DNA from: Phaffia rhodozyma
Lineage: Eukaryota; Basidiomycota; Tremellomycetes; Cystofilobasidiales; Mrakiaceae
Assembly: GCA_014706385.1 (NCBI GenBank)
Contig: JACGZH010000011.1
Location: forward strand, 964,585-1,028,584
Length of the DNA stretch: 64,000 nucleotides
Direction: 5' to 3'
The translations under genes were made by a program, and so were the position numbers. Of the stretch, positions 47,922-60,776 are shown in pieces; the stretch's first letter is position 1; every line of letters begins with the position of its first letter. A model generated the notes under the pieces. The model ran no database searches. It was not told where the DNA came from and saw only the letters and a list, made by a program, of their open reading frames with translations.

Positions 47922-50900
47922 ATGCCTCTCCTTCAGCGGAAAAAAGTCCGATACCTGCCCCTCCCGGATCCCGTCCAGGTGTACCACTCGAACCACCCTG
48001 ATATCCCTTCTGCTTCCACTTCTGTCTCGACAGCCCCGCAAAAGACTCAGCCCATAGAGGATGATGATGATCTGTTGGTGGTCGAGCAAGAGGAAGGCTC
48101 TGAACGATCAGACCTCGATGGAGACACTCCTACCGTAGGGGATGACACCAAGAAAACTCAGACGGATGCAGAACTCGTCTTAGATAGTGAAAAGAACGTG
48201 TTCTATCTCAAAGAGTCGGGCGAAATATTTCTGGATTACGAGTCTGTTCAACTTCTCTTGGTTCCTTCCTTCTTGAGGAGAGTGATCTATCTGTTGACAT
48301 CCATCCATCCATCCATCCGCTCGTTTATTTGCTCGTTTCCTTTCGTGAAAACAGATCCTATGCAAACAGAGTCATGTTTTACCACCAGAAGAGTCCGTTC
48401 TTTGTTTGCCCTCCTTTGATCTGACCTGGGCCTGATCACTCCTTTCTACGTACGCATGCACAGACTTCCAATGTGAAGCTACCTCAAAGGCTCCGCTATC
48501 GTACTTTGAAGCTCTCAAATCAGAACGAGAGGAAGCGCGCAACACCCATGAAAAATTCCCAAAACATCTCAAGGGCCCTATCCTCCGGAGCGTTCAATTT
48601 CGTACGTGTTTTTCTGTTACCAATAACACAGGAGTGTCAGACTCGAGTAGACTGACATACTCTATCTTGATCGGTCCGTCGGGCGAGTCTAGAAGTCCAA
48701 GGGAGACTGGATCATTTGACCGACGCCGTCCATGATCAGTTTTCTGATCGATTTTTCAATGGAGAGAGTAAGCGTTCTCCCGTCGCTTGGTTGTTTACTA
48801 CCAATGTTTCTATCCGATCAGTCACTCAATCAGTTCTTACTTCCTGACCTTCGATGAATAGGAGTTATCGCCGATGTCGATAACGTCAAGTACCATGCCA
48901 TCATCTGTAAGACGCACAAAGCTGCCCCTCGTACAGACCCGTCGACTCCTAAGGACCTATCCCTTCCACCGATAAATCCCAACTCGCATCCGACGGCCGC
49001 CTCCAATTCTACTACTGCGCTGGCGACCGCCTCTGTCGCCCCGCTGTCTCCCGGAAGCACACTCTCTCTCCCTCCTTCGTCAGAACGTGGGCGTTCAAAT
49101 TCATCATCCGTTCCGCCCACCCCTGATTCAGAGCACGACGAGGATGACGAGAATGACGAAGACGATGAAGAGCAGGAAGAACAAATCGAGGCCCGAAGGA
49201 AGATGTGGGAAGAAATTTACGCCAGGCCGACAATAGAGAACCCTCACGCGAGAGGAACCGACCTTTCGATCTCTCTGGAGCAGGCAGATAAAGAAGATCC
49301 TCCGACCGATTATGTCTATCTCGTCCGACTAGTCGACGGCGAAGGAAGAGGGAAAAAGGGCCAAGGGCTCATCCAGGTGGACGCGCAGGACATCAGGTTT
49401 GTTTCTACAACCTAATCTCACGTTTCCTTGATTTCAGCACAATCATGATCACTCAATTCCTTCCTCTTTCCCTTCTCCCCTCTTCAGTCGAGACCGGATC
49501 ACATTTTCTAAAACGATTCTAAAAAAATTCCTGAAAGACTGTATCGATCGAGATTCCTCTTTGGCCTCCCCCTGGATGGTAAAACCGGCACTGTGTGTCA
49601 AGTACGGGATCCCTCAGACACCTGACGAGTCACTTCAGGCGGAACTGAACAACCTCAAGTCGGGCGCGATTAGTAAACGGAAACGACCAAAGAAGGAAGA
49701 AGACGTCTCCACTCCGGTCGGCCTCGATGGTACATCTCACCTGCCTACCGAGAACGGGGCAGACAAAGGCGGTGAAGACGGAGAAGAAGGTGGTGGAGAG
49801 GATGGTCCAAAGAAAAAGAAGAAGAGGAGAAGAAGAAACTCTCAAGGCGAGCTCGTCGCTGTGCCAGATACCCCACCCAAGATGGTTGAAGATCAACCGC
49901 CGACACCGCCGAGGAGGAGACCGTTAAAGTACCCGGCCGAAGACTTGCTTTGTGAGATGACGACCAAAGAGATCGCCAGTGGGAAGGCCGCGCAGCGTCC
50001 GATGTTCAGTCGGAACCTTCCTTTCGGACAGGACCGATTTGAGACGCTTATCACCACCTGGTGCTTCCTCAATGCGTTCGGAAAGACCCTCGTTCTCTCT
50101 CCTTTCACTCTGGATGACTTTGTGAGCTCGTTGACGTACGACCTAGTTGATCCGCCCCATCCTCTCACCTCCGAAGTCCATGCCTGCCTGTTGAACGTCA
50201 TCATGCGAGACCTTCAACCAACGTTGATTGCAAGACCGCTAAAGACGTACGGCTCAAACTCATTCACCTCCTATGGCTCCTTACTCAAAGGAAAGAAGAA
50301 GAGTCTTTTCAATTCGGTTCACCAAGCCTCGTTGGATGGGTCGAGATTTTCGGGAACAGATCCTGAGGGCGTGTTCTCAGAGAATGAAGACGGTGATCTG
50401 ATTGTTGCAGAATCAAGTACTCGTGATGTTTCGGTTGAAGGTGGACAGACAGCCGAAGAAGCAGAAGACGACGAAGACGAAGAAGAGGAGGAGGAGGATG
50501 AGAACATCATCGAGGGCTACCCTGGCCTAACAAAAAAGCTGCTCTTGATTGAGTCAGAAAAGATTGTGGAGAGAAGTGGATGGCGAGATGGTAAAGAGCT
50601 GAAGTACAAGGATGGAAGGAAAAGATGGGAGGCTTGTCTCGTCGCTTGCCTATTACAGGTGAGTTTTTGTTCATTTTATCTCATTTTTCCAAATGATAGT
50701 TTCTCCCTATCAGTACTTTCAGGTTCCATGCCATACTGACCCTTGCTCGTATCTCTTCCTCTCAATTTTGGATGTCTTTTTTCTTCATCAAAGCGAGGGG
50801 ACATCCAGAGCGTTCCTTCTCTTCCACGTATATTGGCTCATTTGCTGTTCTACCCTCCCGAATCTGATGAGTTATCAGAGGACGACGAGAATCCTTCTTG

Positions 50901-52390
50901 GGTAGTCGCCAGTTCACCTCGACTAGGCATCAGAGCCAGTTTGCCGTCTCAGCGGTATGCCAGCTTGCCCTCAGAATGGAAACTGGAAGCTTTGGCCTTC
51001 CTGTGTGAGATCGCGGCCCAGACAAAAGTAGCTAGGGAGGCCATGGATGATAGTGCAACTGCTTTGACCGAAGTGAGGAAAGATCTCATCGACATCAAAC
51101 GAGAGCGCAAAAAGCTGTAAGTTTTCATGTATAAACATTTTACTACTATCTGACTTTATTTGTCTCACGTAAATCAATCTTCTTTCTCTTTTCCCTCTTG
51201 ACTCTGCATATGTAGAAGTGAAGAAAGGCATCTCTTGGATGGAACTGCTTCGACAAAACTCTCGACAGAACCTCGACAATCAGACGATGGATTAGATTCT
51301 CGAGCGCCTTCCCATATGGATGACGATGGGATGAGCATCACGTCCGAACCCTTCCGATGGTCTTCGACCGCTCCCCCAGGGTTTAATCCGGAAGAAGACG
51401 ATATGTCCTCGCTCTCCGATGCCTCAGAAAATGAACTAGAAGAACAAGCTGTGAGAGCCATTTTGCCTGATGAACTGATGGATGACGGATCGGACACCGC
51501 CTCGCTCGCTGGTGATTCAACCTCTGGTCGGTCCGGCAAGATCTCGTCCGCCGCCATCCGACAGAACACGCTTAAAAACCAGCAGCTCGCAAAAGAGGCA
51601 GAAAACTTGGCGAGAGCAGAGACGTTAGCAAAGGAGAGAGAAGAGCTTCGAATAAAGGCAGCTTCGGCCAAGCAGCTCTCTGCCGAACGAAAACGAATCG
51701 AGGACGAGGACTTGAAGTTACTCCGCAAAGAAGAGGCCCTCAACCGGGACTTTAGGAAACATGTCAATTTCCCGAGGGTCAAGCCATTGGGGATCGATCG
51801 GTTTGGTAACAAGCTCTGGTGGTTCGACGGGATCGGCTCGGCATCGCTAATAGGTCCCGGAGGTGCGGTCATCGTTGGAACAGGTAGGGTCTTTTTACAA
51901 GGAGGCAACGCGGCCGAGAGAGCTTGGTGGGGAGAGAAAGTCGAGTTTACGGAGGAGGAGATCCGTCTCAAGAGAGAAAAGGAAGAAGGTGAAGAAGGAA
52001 TGCTTGAAGAGGGGGAGTGGGCCATGCTCGAGGATCCGGAAGAGGTCAGTCTAAAGAATCTCACATCGTACATCTGTTCTCATCTCGCGGACTTTTACTC
52101 ACTATCTTCACCTTTCCGATCTTACATTCCTGACTTAGCTCACCATCTTTTACGACTGGCTAAATCCCCGAGGCCATCGAGAGTCTAAACTGATCAATAC
52201 AATCAAGCATATTTGGGAATACATGCACCGCGGGACGGAAAAGCGATACCAGGAGCTTCAGACTCGAGCACAGATCCACGCACAAGCGATAGACACCAGA
52301 CGGTCCACCAGACAAGCCGTCCAACCTGATCTTCGAAATGATCCGAGTCTTCATTGGAAGAACAAGAAGGCAGAGCCGACACCTCGTTGA
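47922..52390 (+). CDS. ITC1: ITC1/ACF1-type subunit of an ISWI chromatin remodeller
   Basis: The non-catalytic partner of the ISWI ATPase, which sets nucleosome spacing. The start MPLLQRKKVRYLPLPDPVQV is followed by a WAC domain split over several exons: NVFYLKESGEIFLDYE, SYANRVMFYHQK, then FQCEATSKAPLSYFEALKSE, HLTDAVHDQFSDRFFNGE. Next is an acidic linker, then a DDT domain (LITTWCFLNAFGKTLVLSPF, TLDDFVSSLTYDLVD). A Glu/Asp-rich stretch, a WHIM-type segment (LPSEWKLEALAFLCEIAAQT) and a coiled coil with LAKEREELRIKAASAKQLS follow. The D-TOX-like VKPLGIDRFGNKLWWFDGIG and a last exon ending KNKKAEPTPR complete it. The WAC-DDT-WHIM order is diagnostic for Itc1/ACF1/WSTF. A CATC microsatellite at about 48299-48316 lies in an early intron. 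Confidence 0.85.
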
Positions 52391-53482
52391 TCGATAAACA
52401 AATAGCTCAAAGTTTTTTTTCATCTGTTCAACTTCTTCCTGGTATGCGTTTCTATCACTCTACCTCCTGCCATTTGCCCCCCTTGTCTTTTCTTTTCTTC
52501 TTTTCTGTCTGTTCTCAGCCTTCCGATCCTAATCGCTTGAACCGATACGAGGGTTTCTTTTGATCCCATTCTCTGTCTGCCTCTTGCTCGTCGCACTTTG
52601 TCCTTATACCAACCATTGTATTCGTAGTACTTACCCCCATCCTACCAGCGATTATTCCGGCAGTAGAAGGAAGGACTCTTTCTCTTCAAAATTATATGAC
52701 GCTTCCCTATTGATCTCCAAGCAAAGACCTATTAAAAAGGAATGTTTCGCAAGAGGAAGAAAACAAAGAATAGGACCCCAAGAAGACCATGTATATATTC
52801 CAGGAGAAAGGTATGAAGAAACAAACAGCGCGTGTAGATACGACATCCAGATGCTGATCCTGAGCACGACCTTTTTCCGGCACACGAGACCGCGGAGAGA
52901 GATTGAAGCCGGATAAAGAAGATAAAAAGAGAAACAGCCGAAGTTGGAAGAGAGCGGAACAGACTCTGAGAGCTGATTCTATGCAGAAAAGAAAACTCAA
53001 TGCGAAATTGTAGTCGAAGAGAGAAGAAAGGGAGTATAGAGGGTATGGACACAGACGTGGAGATTGAGACAAAAGAGGGAAATTCCCAAAGAAAGATTAA
53101 AATGGAGACAGAAAGACGGAAAGATGAACTACCGACAGGACAAGAGATACAGGCCGAGAAGTAAAAGACAAGATGAAGAGACAAATTTTATAAAAATAGA
53201 TGTTTAAAGCAGAAATTAAGATGTGACTGAAGAGCCATGCAAGAGAAGACAAGGATACTAATCCAAAACCGAAAGATAAATGAACAGAAGACGGTGGAAC
53301 ATCTGGTTGGATAACGGACAGGTTTTGTAGAGACTGGAGGGAATATTGAAAAGAAAAATGTCTGAGGAAGAACATATGCTGTAACAAAGAAAGGATAAAA
53401 ACTCGCCTGAACTCTGCACTGTTCAGGGTTTTCTAAACCGCAGGATGGTTGGCCAGAGGAGAGGTATAAGTCGAACGTCGGA
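52391..53482. other. Convergent intergenic region
   Basis: About 1.1 kb between the stops of ITC1 (+) and the cyclin gene (-). A-rich and GA-rich on the plus strand from 52700 to 53400. Long minus-strand open frames there are composition effects (Phe/Ser/Leu-only). No gene was recognised. Confidence 0.4.
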
Positions 53483-55633
53483 TTACCCGCTCCGCGTTCT
53501 TGTAGCTCCGATTTCTGACGAGCTGATTGCTGCAGCGTTCAGAGACCCAAGCGGGATTCTGGGTTCTCCAACGACAAAGGTTTGCTGCTCCTTGATAACC
53601 TGTAGCGAGCTTACTACAGATTGTTTTTGTCCGTCCGTCGGACCACCTTTGGCGAGGTCCGGAGTGATGGCCGTCATGGCCGTCATGATGCAGCCAGTAG
53701 GAGTGGGCGGCATGTCCGAATCGCTCGACCAGTTTGAAGAACTACGCCTCATCCCAATCGTGCTCATCACAGGAGTGCCTCTCGAAAGGCTTGGCAGCGG
53801 AGGAATGATCGAGTGGGTCGGGGAGCTGTTCGGAGTGGTTGGGACAGTGATGGTGGGTAGCGGCATCTGTCCTGGGAGGGTTGAAGCCAGAGCCCTGGGT
53901 TCGACCACGGTCGCGGCCATTGTTGCCGGAACAGGAAGGGAGAACCGTCGACCACGAAGATATTCATGTCGAACGAGAAGAGAGGCCTGGTTATAGTAAA
54001 AATGAGAGTATTTGGAGATGAGAACGTCCGAGACAGAGGCCAAATGTCCCCCGAAGTGGACGTCGAGGTGAAAGGCGACTTGTACGGTGGGGCTTTTAGG
54101 ATCAGGAACCTGCGAAGGATGTTCGTGATTGCGGTCAGCCTCGGGAACAGCGAGTACGGTAAGAAAGAGCGATTGATGTCCTTACCGAAAGTGGCTTGCG
54201 AAGAATCCAGCGGGCAAGCAGCAGAGCGCCGCTAGCAATCGCAGAGGGAACGAATGAGCAAAACTCTTTATGGAACAACGAGAGCTCCATGATGAATCTC
54301 GTCACATGTTGTGTCTCTGCGTCTTCTTGGGATGTCTGTTGGGTTTGACAAAGAAGAAATCAGTCATCGGTACTTTCGGCGTCTTGTAGGAAGAAGGGAA
54401 AAAAGATAGCAACGGATGGGAAAAAGCTCACTCCTAGACAAGCCAATCGGAGCCAACTCTCCGCGGTAGGATGGCCAACGACCCAACCGATGGTCGAGAG
54501 AACATGGCCTTCCATTTGGAGGAAGGCCGACTCATCATATGCGTTACAGCACATCTCTCTAAGCTGTTCCACCAACGGAACTTTATCCTTTGAATCCTGC
54601 TCGATAAACCCATTTTGAGATTATGTCAACAAGAAAGCATGGTCAATGCAGGATCTTCTACGCATTGAGAGGATTATAATCGGAAGCAGACAAACTTCAA
54701 ACTTGGCAGCGATCCATAAAGCAGCACAGCCAACCAATTGATAATGCTTTTTGAAGACGATTCGTTTGGACACATATCTGTCGACGATATTGAGAGCGAG
54801 ATAGAGTACCTCTGGCCGAAGTCGGAACTGTTGATGGATTTCAACCAGGAACTCAACTAAGTACGGCCGCATATACCTATTGATAGTAAAGGGAAAGAAA
54901 AAGAGAGTCATTGAGTTCTGGGTGTATCAGATCAAAACTTTTGAGGCAACTACGAACCATTTGAGCTCTGGTTGAGCGTCCATCAGACCAAGGTTTGGCA
55001 TGGTACTTCTCTGAATAAGGAGAACACACCCACACACAGAAATCAGATTGGTTAGCATGGAACAAGGGAGCAAGTCAGATGAGTGTGAACGGGACGAACC
55101 TCCATCTGATGCATGTATAGCTTGACCTCGTCTCTATACTCATCCTCAAATAATACTCTATACGCCTTCAGCCGCTCATCTCCGGCAGAGCCAAGACCGT
55201 CCAGAAGTCTTGGTTTGACAGAAGTCTCTGCTTGGACTGAAATTAACGGTTGTTGTTGTTGTTGTTTCGGCAGAGAAAGGGATTGAGAGGACGAGAGGGG
55301 CAGGGATGAAGACGATGACAATGTAGGCGCTAGCGCCGACGGAGGCTGAGTTTTGTCTTTTGTCGTTCCGGGAGACGCTCGCTTCTTGAGAGGAGGCCGG
55401 CCGTTGTGTAGAGAATCCGCTATTCCATCGGTATTCGCCAACGAAGACGACGAGATGAATAAGGATGATGAGGAATGAGATGTATTGGAGCCAGTCTGTG
55501 TTGGGTGGACAGTAGAAGGATAAACAGTTGGAAATCGACCGGATGAGGTTCTTTTGCGAGATGGGTTTGAATAAGATTGATGCCTTGCTAGAGATGGTTT
55601 GGTTGATTCAACGAGCGAGGAGGATGATGACAT
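53483..55633 (-). CDS. CLN1: G1 cyclin (Cln/Puc1 type)
   Basis: Regulatory partner of the CDK that drives the G1/S transition. The start is [20 protein letters not shown] (55633), then ~150 disordered Ser-rich residues with a polyQ run. The cyclin box follows: VKLYMHQME joined to [18 protein letters not shown], then [53 protein letters not shown] and [20 protein letters not shown]. It continues with [20 protein letters not shown]. The second box has [19 protein letters not shown] and [19 protein letters not shown] segments, then [21 protein letters not shown] Pro/Ser/Thr-rich tail ending IGATRTRSG is PEST-like and suits an unstable protein. Sequence wording is close to Cln1-type cyclins of basidiomycetes. 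The region upstream is an unusually long, uORF-rich leader or promoter. Confidence 0.88.
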
Positions 55634-57370
55634 TATTCGGATCCTTCCGAATGTAGAATGCTGAAAGAGATGATGAGAAGACAGTGAAAGATAGAAGGAT
55701 AAACGGATAGGAATGACACGCTGGTTTGTTTCTTTCCTTAGTCAAAAGCTGCTAAGTACGATACAATCTGGGCGGACTTTTAGCGAGGAATTGAGAATAT
55801 AGGCGCAAAGATTTCTTTGTTAGTCAACGGCTTGCTGAAGGAAAGACTCATGTGAGCGGAGTATATAAATAAAGCGAGAGAAATGTTTGTGTTCAACCTT
55901 CTCAGCCAAAGATGAGGCAAGATGGAAAGAAGCGAGGAGGAAAGGAAAGAGAGATATCGTTGGACCGGTGATCAAGGGAGAAAAAGATATGGATGTTGTT
56001 TGGTTGACTGACAGTTGGATGAAAAGTTCAACGAGACAGTCTATAAGAATCAACAAAGGAGGCTTACCAGCGTCAAGGTTTGCATGAACAGACAGAAAAG
56101 GCTGAGCTTGTCGAATGGAAGAAATGGCGGGAGCCGATACCTTGAAAGAACAGCCGATAGAAATCCCACAGGGTACAGAACAGCACAAGGCTCTTATGAG
56201 ATGACGGAAAGGAGACCCGAATGGAAAGGAGGAATCGAATGAGAGCAAAGATGAACGGAAAGCCGACAAGTTGAAGTGTCAGAAGCCAAAGTAGACCGGA
56301 TGTGTAGACAGGGCTTCGATCTAAAAAGCGGTAAGCCTAAGATTCACAAAGAAAATGTTTAGAGCGTAGAAAGAGCAAGCCAGAAAGAAGAAAGAAGAGG
56401 AACAATCCGTAAGAAAATGAGTGCAACACGGTGAAGGCTGACGACAAACTCACGATTCAAGCGATCAGGTACACAGTATTAAAGATCCGAGAAGGTGTGA
56501 ATGGTCCCAGAGACGAACGGACCAAAAGGGGTCGACGCTAGCACTGATGAGCTTACGGGTGGGCCGACTCCGAGAAGAGGTTAGCGAAGAGGAGAGGAGA
56601 GGGAAATGAAAGCAAAGGGAGAGAGATGTAAAGACTGGAGAAAAAAATCCGAAGAAACGAAGGAAGCGTTTGGGCGGGCGGAAGAGAAGGAGAAAGAAGA
56701 AAGACTAGGCGGGAGGAATAGAGAATTACGATAAGGGTATGTAGCGACAGATTGATAAGAGTGATTCTTACTACGGTGCGCAAAAGATGGCTGGCTGGAG
56801 AACAAGAGACCTAGAGGCAAAACGAAAAGTTATCGACGGCTCATCTTTTTTTTCTCCTTCACCTCTTCTGTTCTCGATCACAGAACAAATAGAGTCCGTT
56901 CTAGGTTCGGAATGTTTACACTTTGTTTGTGTGTGTACGTTTGTGTGCGTGCGTGTATATGTGGCCCGTCAGAACGAGAGATGGACGCCAGTTTGTTTTC
57001 TCTTTCTCTCTTTTTCTATTTTGTCGTCGATCTTCTTTTTCATTTCGGTTAACACGTAATTCAGAACTTTGTATATAAAAAAGAAGAGAACGCAGGAGGT
57101 CGTTTGTCCCGCTCATTGACTGCCGCGAGAGGAAATCGGTTAGAGAAGAATGTGAAGTCAGAGAAAAAAAGGGGAGAGAGAATAAATCCTAGATAGTTTC
57201 GATGGCAAAATATAGAAGGATGATGTGATTGAGCGAGGGATACAAAATGGATATAACTTTATGGCTTTGTTAAATAAGATTGTCTGAACAGTTGGAGTCT
57301 CCAATTCTTGGCTTGGAGGTTTGGGTGGGTATGGGTGTCCGATCTCGGCCTGGATTCTTCCCATCGGTAC
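55634..57370. other. Long upstream region of the G1 cyclin
   Basis: About 1.7 kb with no recognised gene. It is GA-rich on the plus strand (CT-rich on the transcribed strand of the cyclin gene). It contains many short minus-strand ATG frames, at about 55820-56269 and 56553-56820, with Ser/Phe/Leu-biased content. A GTGTGTGTACG-type tract lies at 56925-56960. Confidence 0.4.
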
Positions 57371-57897
57371 ATGGCGTCCGGAAACGATGTCAACCGTTAT
57401 TGGAGAATAAGACAGAATATAGTAAGAGTAACATCCCTTCACTGCGAACGCCAGGAGGCAATACAGAACAAGACAGACACACCGCAGATTGGTGGGACCG
57501 AGAACAACGGCGACAGCGACAGCAGTAGTGACAACGAAGACGAAACGACAATCACAACAGCTGGAAGCTTTACACCCACGAGGTTCGTTGAGTCAAGCCG
57601 CAGCCACCGGTCATCAAAGAGAGGCAGAAAAGAAAATTAACATTAGCTCCCCCATTGTGAAGAGAAAGTGTTTGTGAAATGGAGACAAAGAGCGCGAGTA
57701 CGCGGCGATGTCCGCACCGACGGTGAAAAGGAGATGACCCGATCGATCGACACTTGTCTTGCCCACGGGGAGTACCAACTCGTCAAGCTCTGCATAAGGC
57801 GCAAGCCATTTTTTAGTCTCAACCTCATTCTTTCGGGTGATCCTCCATCCGAGTCCGGTAAGAAGGGAAAAGAATCATTTATGACTATGGCACAATG
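57371..57897 (+). CDS. Possible small gene, unknown
   Basis: An open frame from the ATG at 57371 starts MASGNDVNRYWRIRQNI. It can be joined across a 33-nt GTAAGA...CAG segment to EAIQNKTDTPQIGG, followed by an acidic Ser/Asp stretch (NNGDSDSSSDNEDE). A second open stretch at about 57660-57897 reads VFVKWRQRARVRGDVR and later LAHGEYQLVKLCIRRK, ending at a stop. No splice pair joining the two stretches kept frame cleanly, and no domain was recognised. It may be chance open sequence. Confidence 0.22.
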
Positions 57898-58598
57898 ATC
57901 CGCTGGCATATACAGAATCTCTTTTTTATCTTTTTATTTATTTAACCTTTTGTATTAAAAAAAAAGGAAAACTTTGGCGCAATCTCGATCTAGGCCTGCA
58001 TTGAGAAACCAGCTCGTACATGATCCATCTTCTACAGTCTGGTTACACTATATGTTGAGAAGACGCTGATCCGCCAGTTTCCTCAGCAAAACTGATCACT
58101 AGCTCTATGGTTGTTCAACAAGATCCAGGTTTAACCTTTTTCAAAGAGCACAATCCGCAGGTAAAATTATACTAACCCTAACATATCGTTAAATTTGGAC
58201 CAGGGCAGCTCCCCTTCAATCTCGCTTTTTGGTACCCAGCCAATTTCTAAAGAGAGCTGTCATCCGCATGCTGACTGCGTTAAAATACAACTCGCTAACT
58301 CGAACAGGTCACAATATGTACATCTGATCTGCTTCTGCGTCTCTCGAGGCGATCGTGTCAGTCGGCTAGAGCGGGGCTTAGAGGGGCACATCTCGAGACC
58401 GATTTGTTTCTCATGGGCTCCCCCCTTGGGGATAGTTTCTAAAGAAAGAACTGACCGGCACGGTCGAGCATTCCTCTATACCTCTCTTCCACAGATTTTA
58501 CTATCACACAGTCTTTCTATCGCCTTCTTTGTTTCCTTGTTTTCTTCTTCTTGACCATCATCCGATCTTTCACAATCTTCTCTTCCTCAATCTGGACG
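57898..58598. other. Intergenic region upstream of GH17 gene
   Basis: About 700 bases; AT-rich around 57920-57970. It holds ACTAACCCTAAC at about 58170-58182, which resembles telomere repeat sequence. No gene was recognised. Confidence 0.4.
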
Positions 58599-60776
58599 AT
58601 GTGGGCTTCGCTCTTCTCCCTGGTATTCATCCTCACCACGTTTACCGCCTCGGCCACTACACTTTCTGACGGCTCAATTCAAGTCACTGCACTGAATCCT
58701 AATCTTACTAGAGTGCGCACAGACATACACACATGTTCTATCCTTGTCCTTGATCTGTTGCCTTTCGTGCACTTTTAACTGATACGCATGGTCTTTATGC
58801 TCACCTCTGCTAATGTTCTGGTCATACAGTCGTTTCATGGAATAGCTTACTCTGCTTCAGGTGTAACCCTTCCAGATTGTAAGTCAACATCGCACGCATC
58901 CCCTCGAATAATGGCTCACATCATCACTAATCATCCTTCTGTCCCTAAAGGTGGTGCGACCCAGGAAGCTGTGACAAACGATGTGCTCTTGCTCGCTCAG
59001 CTGACCCCCCGAATCCGAACCTAGTGGGTCGCATTTTGTCTCCCTTTCCCACCTTCGCTCTGTGGGGTGAACATAGCTGAAGCTCGGTGCTCCTCCTCCT
59101 AGCGCCTCTGACTGTAACCAGACGCTGTACGTCTTTGAAGCCATCCGGCAGACAAACGCAGATCTCATGGTATGGATTGGCATCTACCTCTCCACAGGTA
59201 CCGACATCGATACCGTCTACGAACGCCAATGGACTGCGATCGAGTCAGTCATCAATGAGTACGGAACAAAAAACATCGGTGGAATCACCGTCGGAAACGA
59301 GTTCCTTTTGGATTCTTACGGTGACGGCACTGCAACTGATGCCACTGGAGTCGCCGCCAGAACTACGTTGCTGAGCTACGTGACCAAAGCCAAAGGTATT
59401 TTTTTTTGTACGACTCGACCTATGCTAGGAGCTTAGAAACTCCGACAAATGATTAAACATCTCTCGTTGGCATATACAGCTGCATTGAGTGCCCTAGACC
59501 TGAATGTGACGATCCCTGTGGGAACGTCTGATGCCGGGTCTGCCGCAACGCTGGCTCTTTGTGAAGGCGTCGATTACTTCCAGGCCAACGTTCATCCTTG
59601 GTACGCTCATTGCTACCCTCGGTCCGAGCTGTGGGCTTTCCCTACATCTGCTTACCCTCGTCTTTGATCTTCTGTGTCGCTGTGCAGGTTTGGCTCGGTT
59701 GACTACAGTGATGCTGCAGCATGGACTTTTAACTTTTTCGAGGAGTTTGATGTCGAAGTTTGCGCTTCCGCTTCCAACAATCCGTGAGTGTGCTGTCGTC
59801 GCGGGCCTCTGAATCGAAAAGGTAGATGACTGATCAGCCACACACTCTTCTTCGTATTCGTCGACTCCAGTACTATGTACATCGCAGAGACCGGATGGCC
59901 GACGGTTAGTTACGTCTTTTGACTTATTTCACCGCTGTTTGCCTCCATCTGACATATCAGTATGATCTTGAATCTTTTTGATATAGTCTTCGGACAACGC
60001 TTCCGACGTCAGTCCTTCACTCATTTTGCTTGGTCAGACACCTGATCCTCTACGTTTGTTTGGCTGACTATCTGATCTGTCGTCATCCTGGAATACAGGC
60101 GACCAACGGGGCAGGTTCGCCCGCTTCGATCGTTGGACTTCAAACCTTCATGGACGAATTCAACTGCCAAGCTAACGCGAACAACACCGAATAGTTCGTT
60201 GGCTATGTTAACTGTAGAGGCCTGCATCCCAATCATCACAGTGCCAGCGATGCTCATGCACCTTGCTTGGCTTCCGCTTTTTGTTCAGCTTCTTCTTCGA
60301 GTTCAAGGACGAGACCTGGAAAGAGATCTACGGTGGTGTCGAACCCCACTGGGGACTCTTCTACCCGTGCGTTATCCGTTCTACTCTGATGGCCCATATC
60401 CCAAATGTCCGAAGTCAGTTTAGCTAAAAACGATGGAGACAACTTGGATTTGAACAGGAACCGAACTCTCAAGGCTATCACCGTCCGTTTTGCCGTCTTC
60501 TTTTTTGCCATCTCGTGCTTGTGCTCATGCCGACTCTTGTTTCGTTCCTGGACATAGATCCCAGAGTGTGAAGTGAGCTCCCCACTGAATGGAACGGTCG
60601 CTCAGCTTGTCTTCCCCTCATCTGGATCTACGGCAGCTCAGACCTCGTCTGGAGCGTCTCCCTCGTCGACCAGCTCCACAGACGCAAGCTCTGCCTCTAG
60701 GAGCGGAACTCAGCTGGGTGCGGGACTGTCTACCGTCTTGAGTCTCAGCATGGGACTGGCCACACTCCTTCTCTGA
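58599..60776 (+). CDS. GPI-anchored GH17 glucan endo-1,3-beta-glucosidase
   Basis: Cell-wall beta-1,3-glucan hydrolase or transglycosidase. Main exons are 58599-58712, about 58832-58879, 58951-59023, 59103-59395, 59480-59600, 59688-59783, 59871-59904, 59987-60007, 60099-60193, 60289-60366, 60458-60482 and 60558-60776. The first exon is a signal peptide (MWASLFSLVFILTTFTASAT). GH17 signatures follow: SFHGIAYSASGVTLPDCGAT, LLLAQLTPRIRTYASDCNQT, GITVGNEFLLDSYG (acid/base Glu in VGNE), VDYFQANVHPWF, MYIAETGWPTSSD (nucleophile Glu in AETGWP) and YFFFEFKDETWK. The Ser-rich C-terminus ends in SGTQLGAGLSTVLSLSMGLA, a GPI-attachment signal. Exon 3 ends at TA|GTGGGT, so a stop appears if the intron is ignored; the join to CGCCTCT restores TYASDC. 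The gene appears intact although it lies ~3 kb from the telomere. Confidence 0.9.

Noticed and set aside
52652..53387. Minus-strand Phe/Ser-rich frames between ITC1 and the cyclin gene
   Set aside because: Same compositional effect in a purine-rich stretch; no motifs.
58981..59023. GH17 gene as a pseudogene because of the TAG after RIRT
   Set aside because: A GT donor lies inside the stop codon, and the acceptor at 59101-59102 restores TYASDCNQT in frame.
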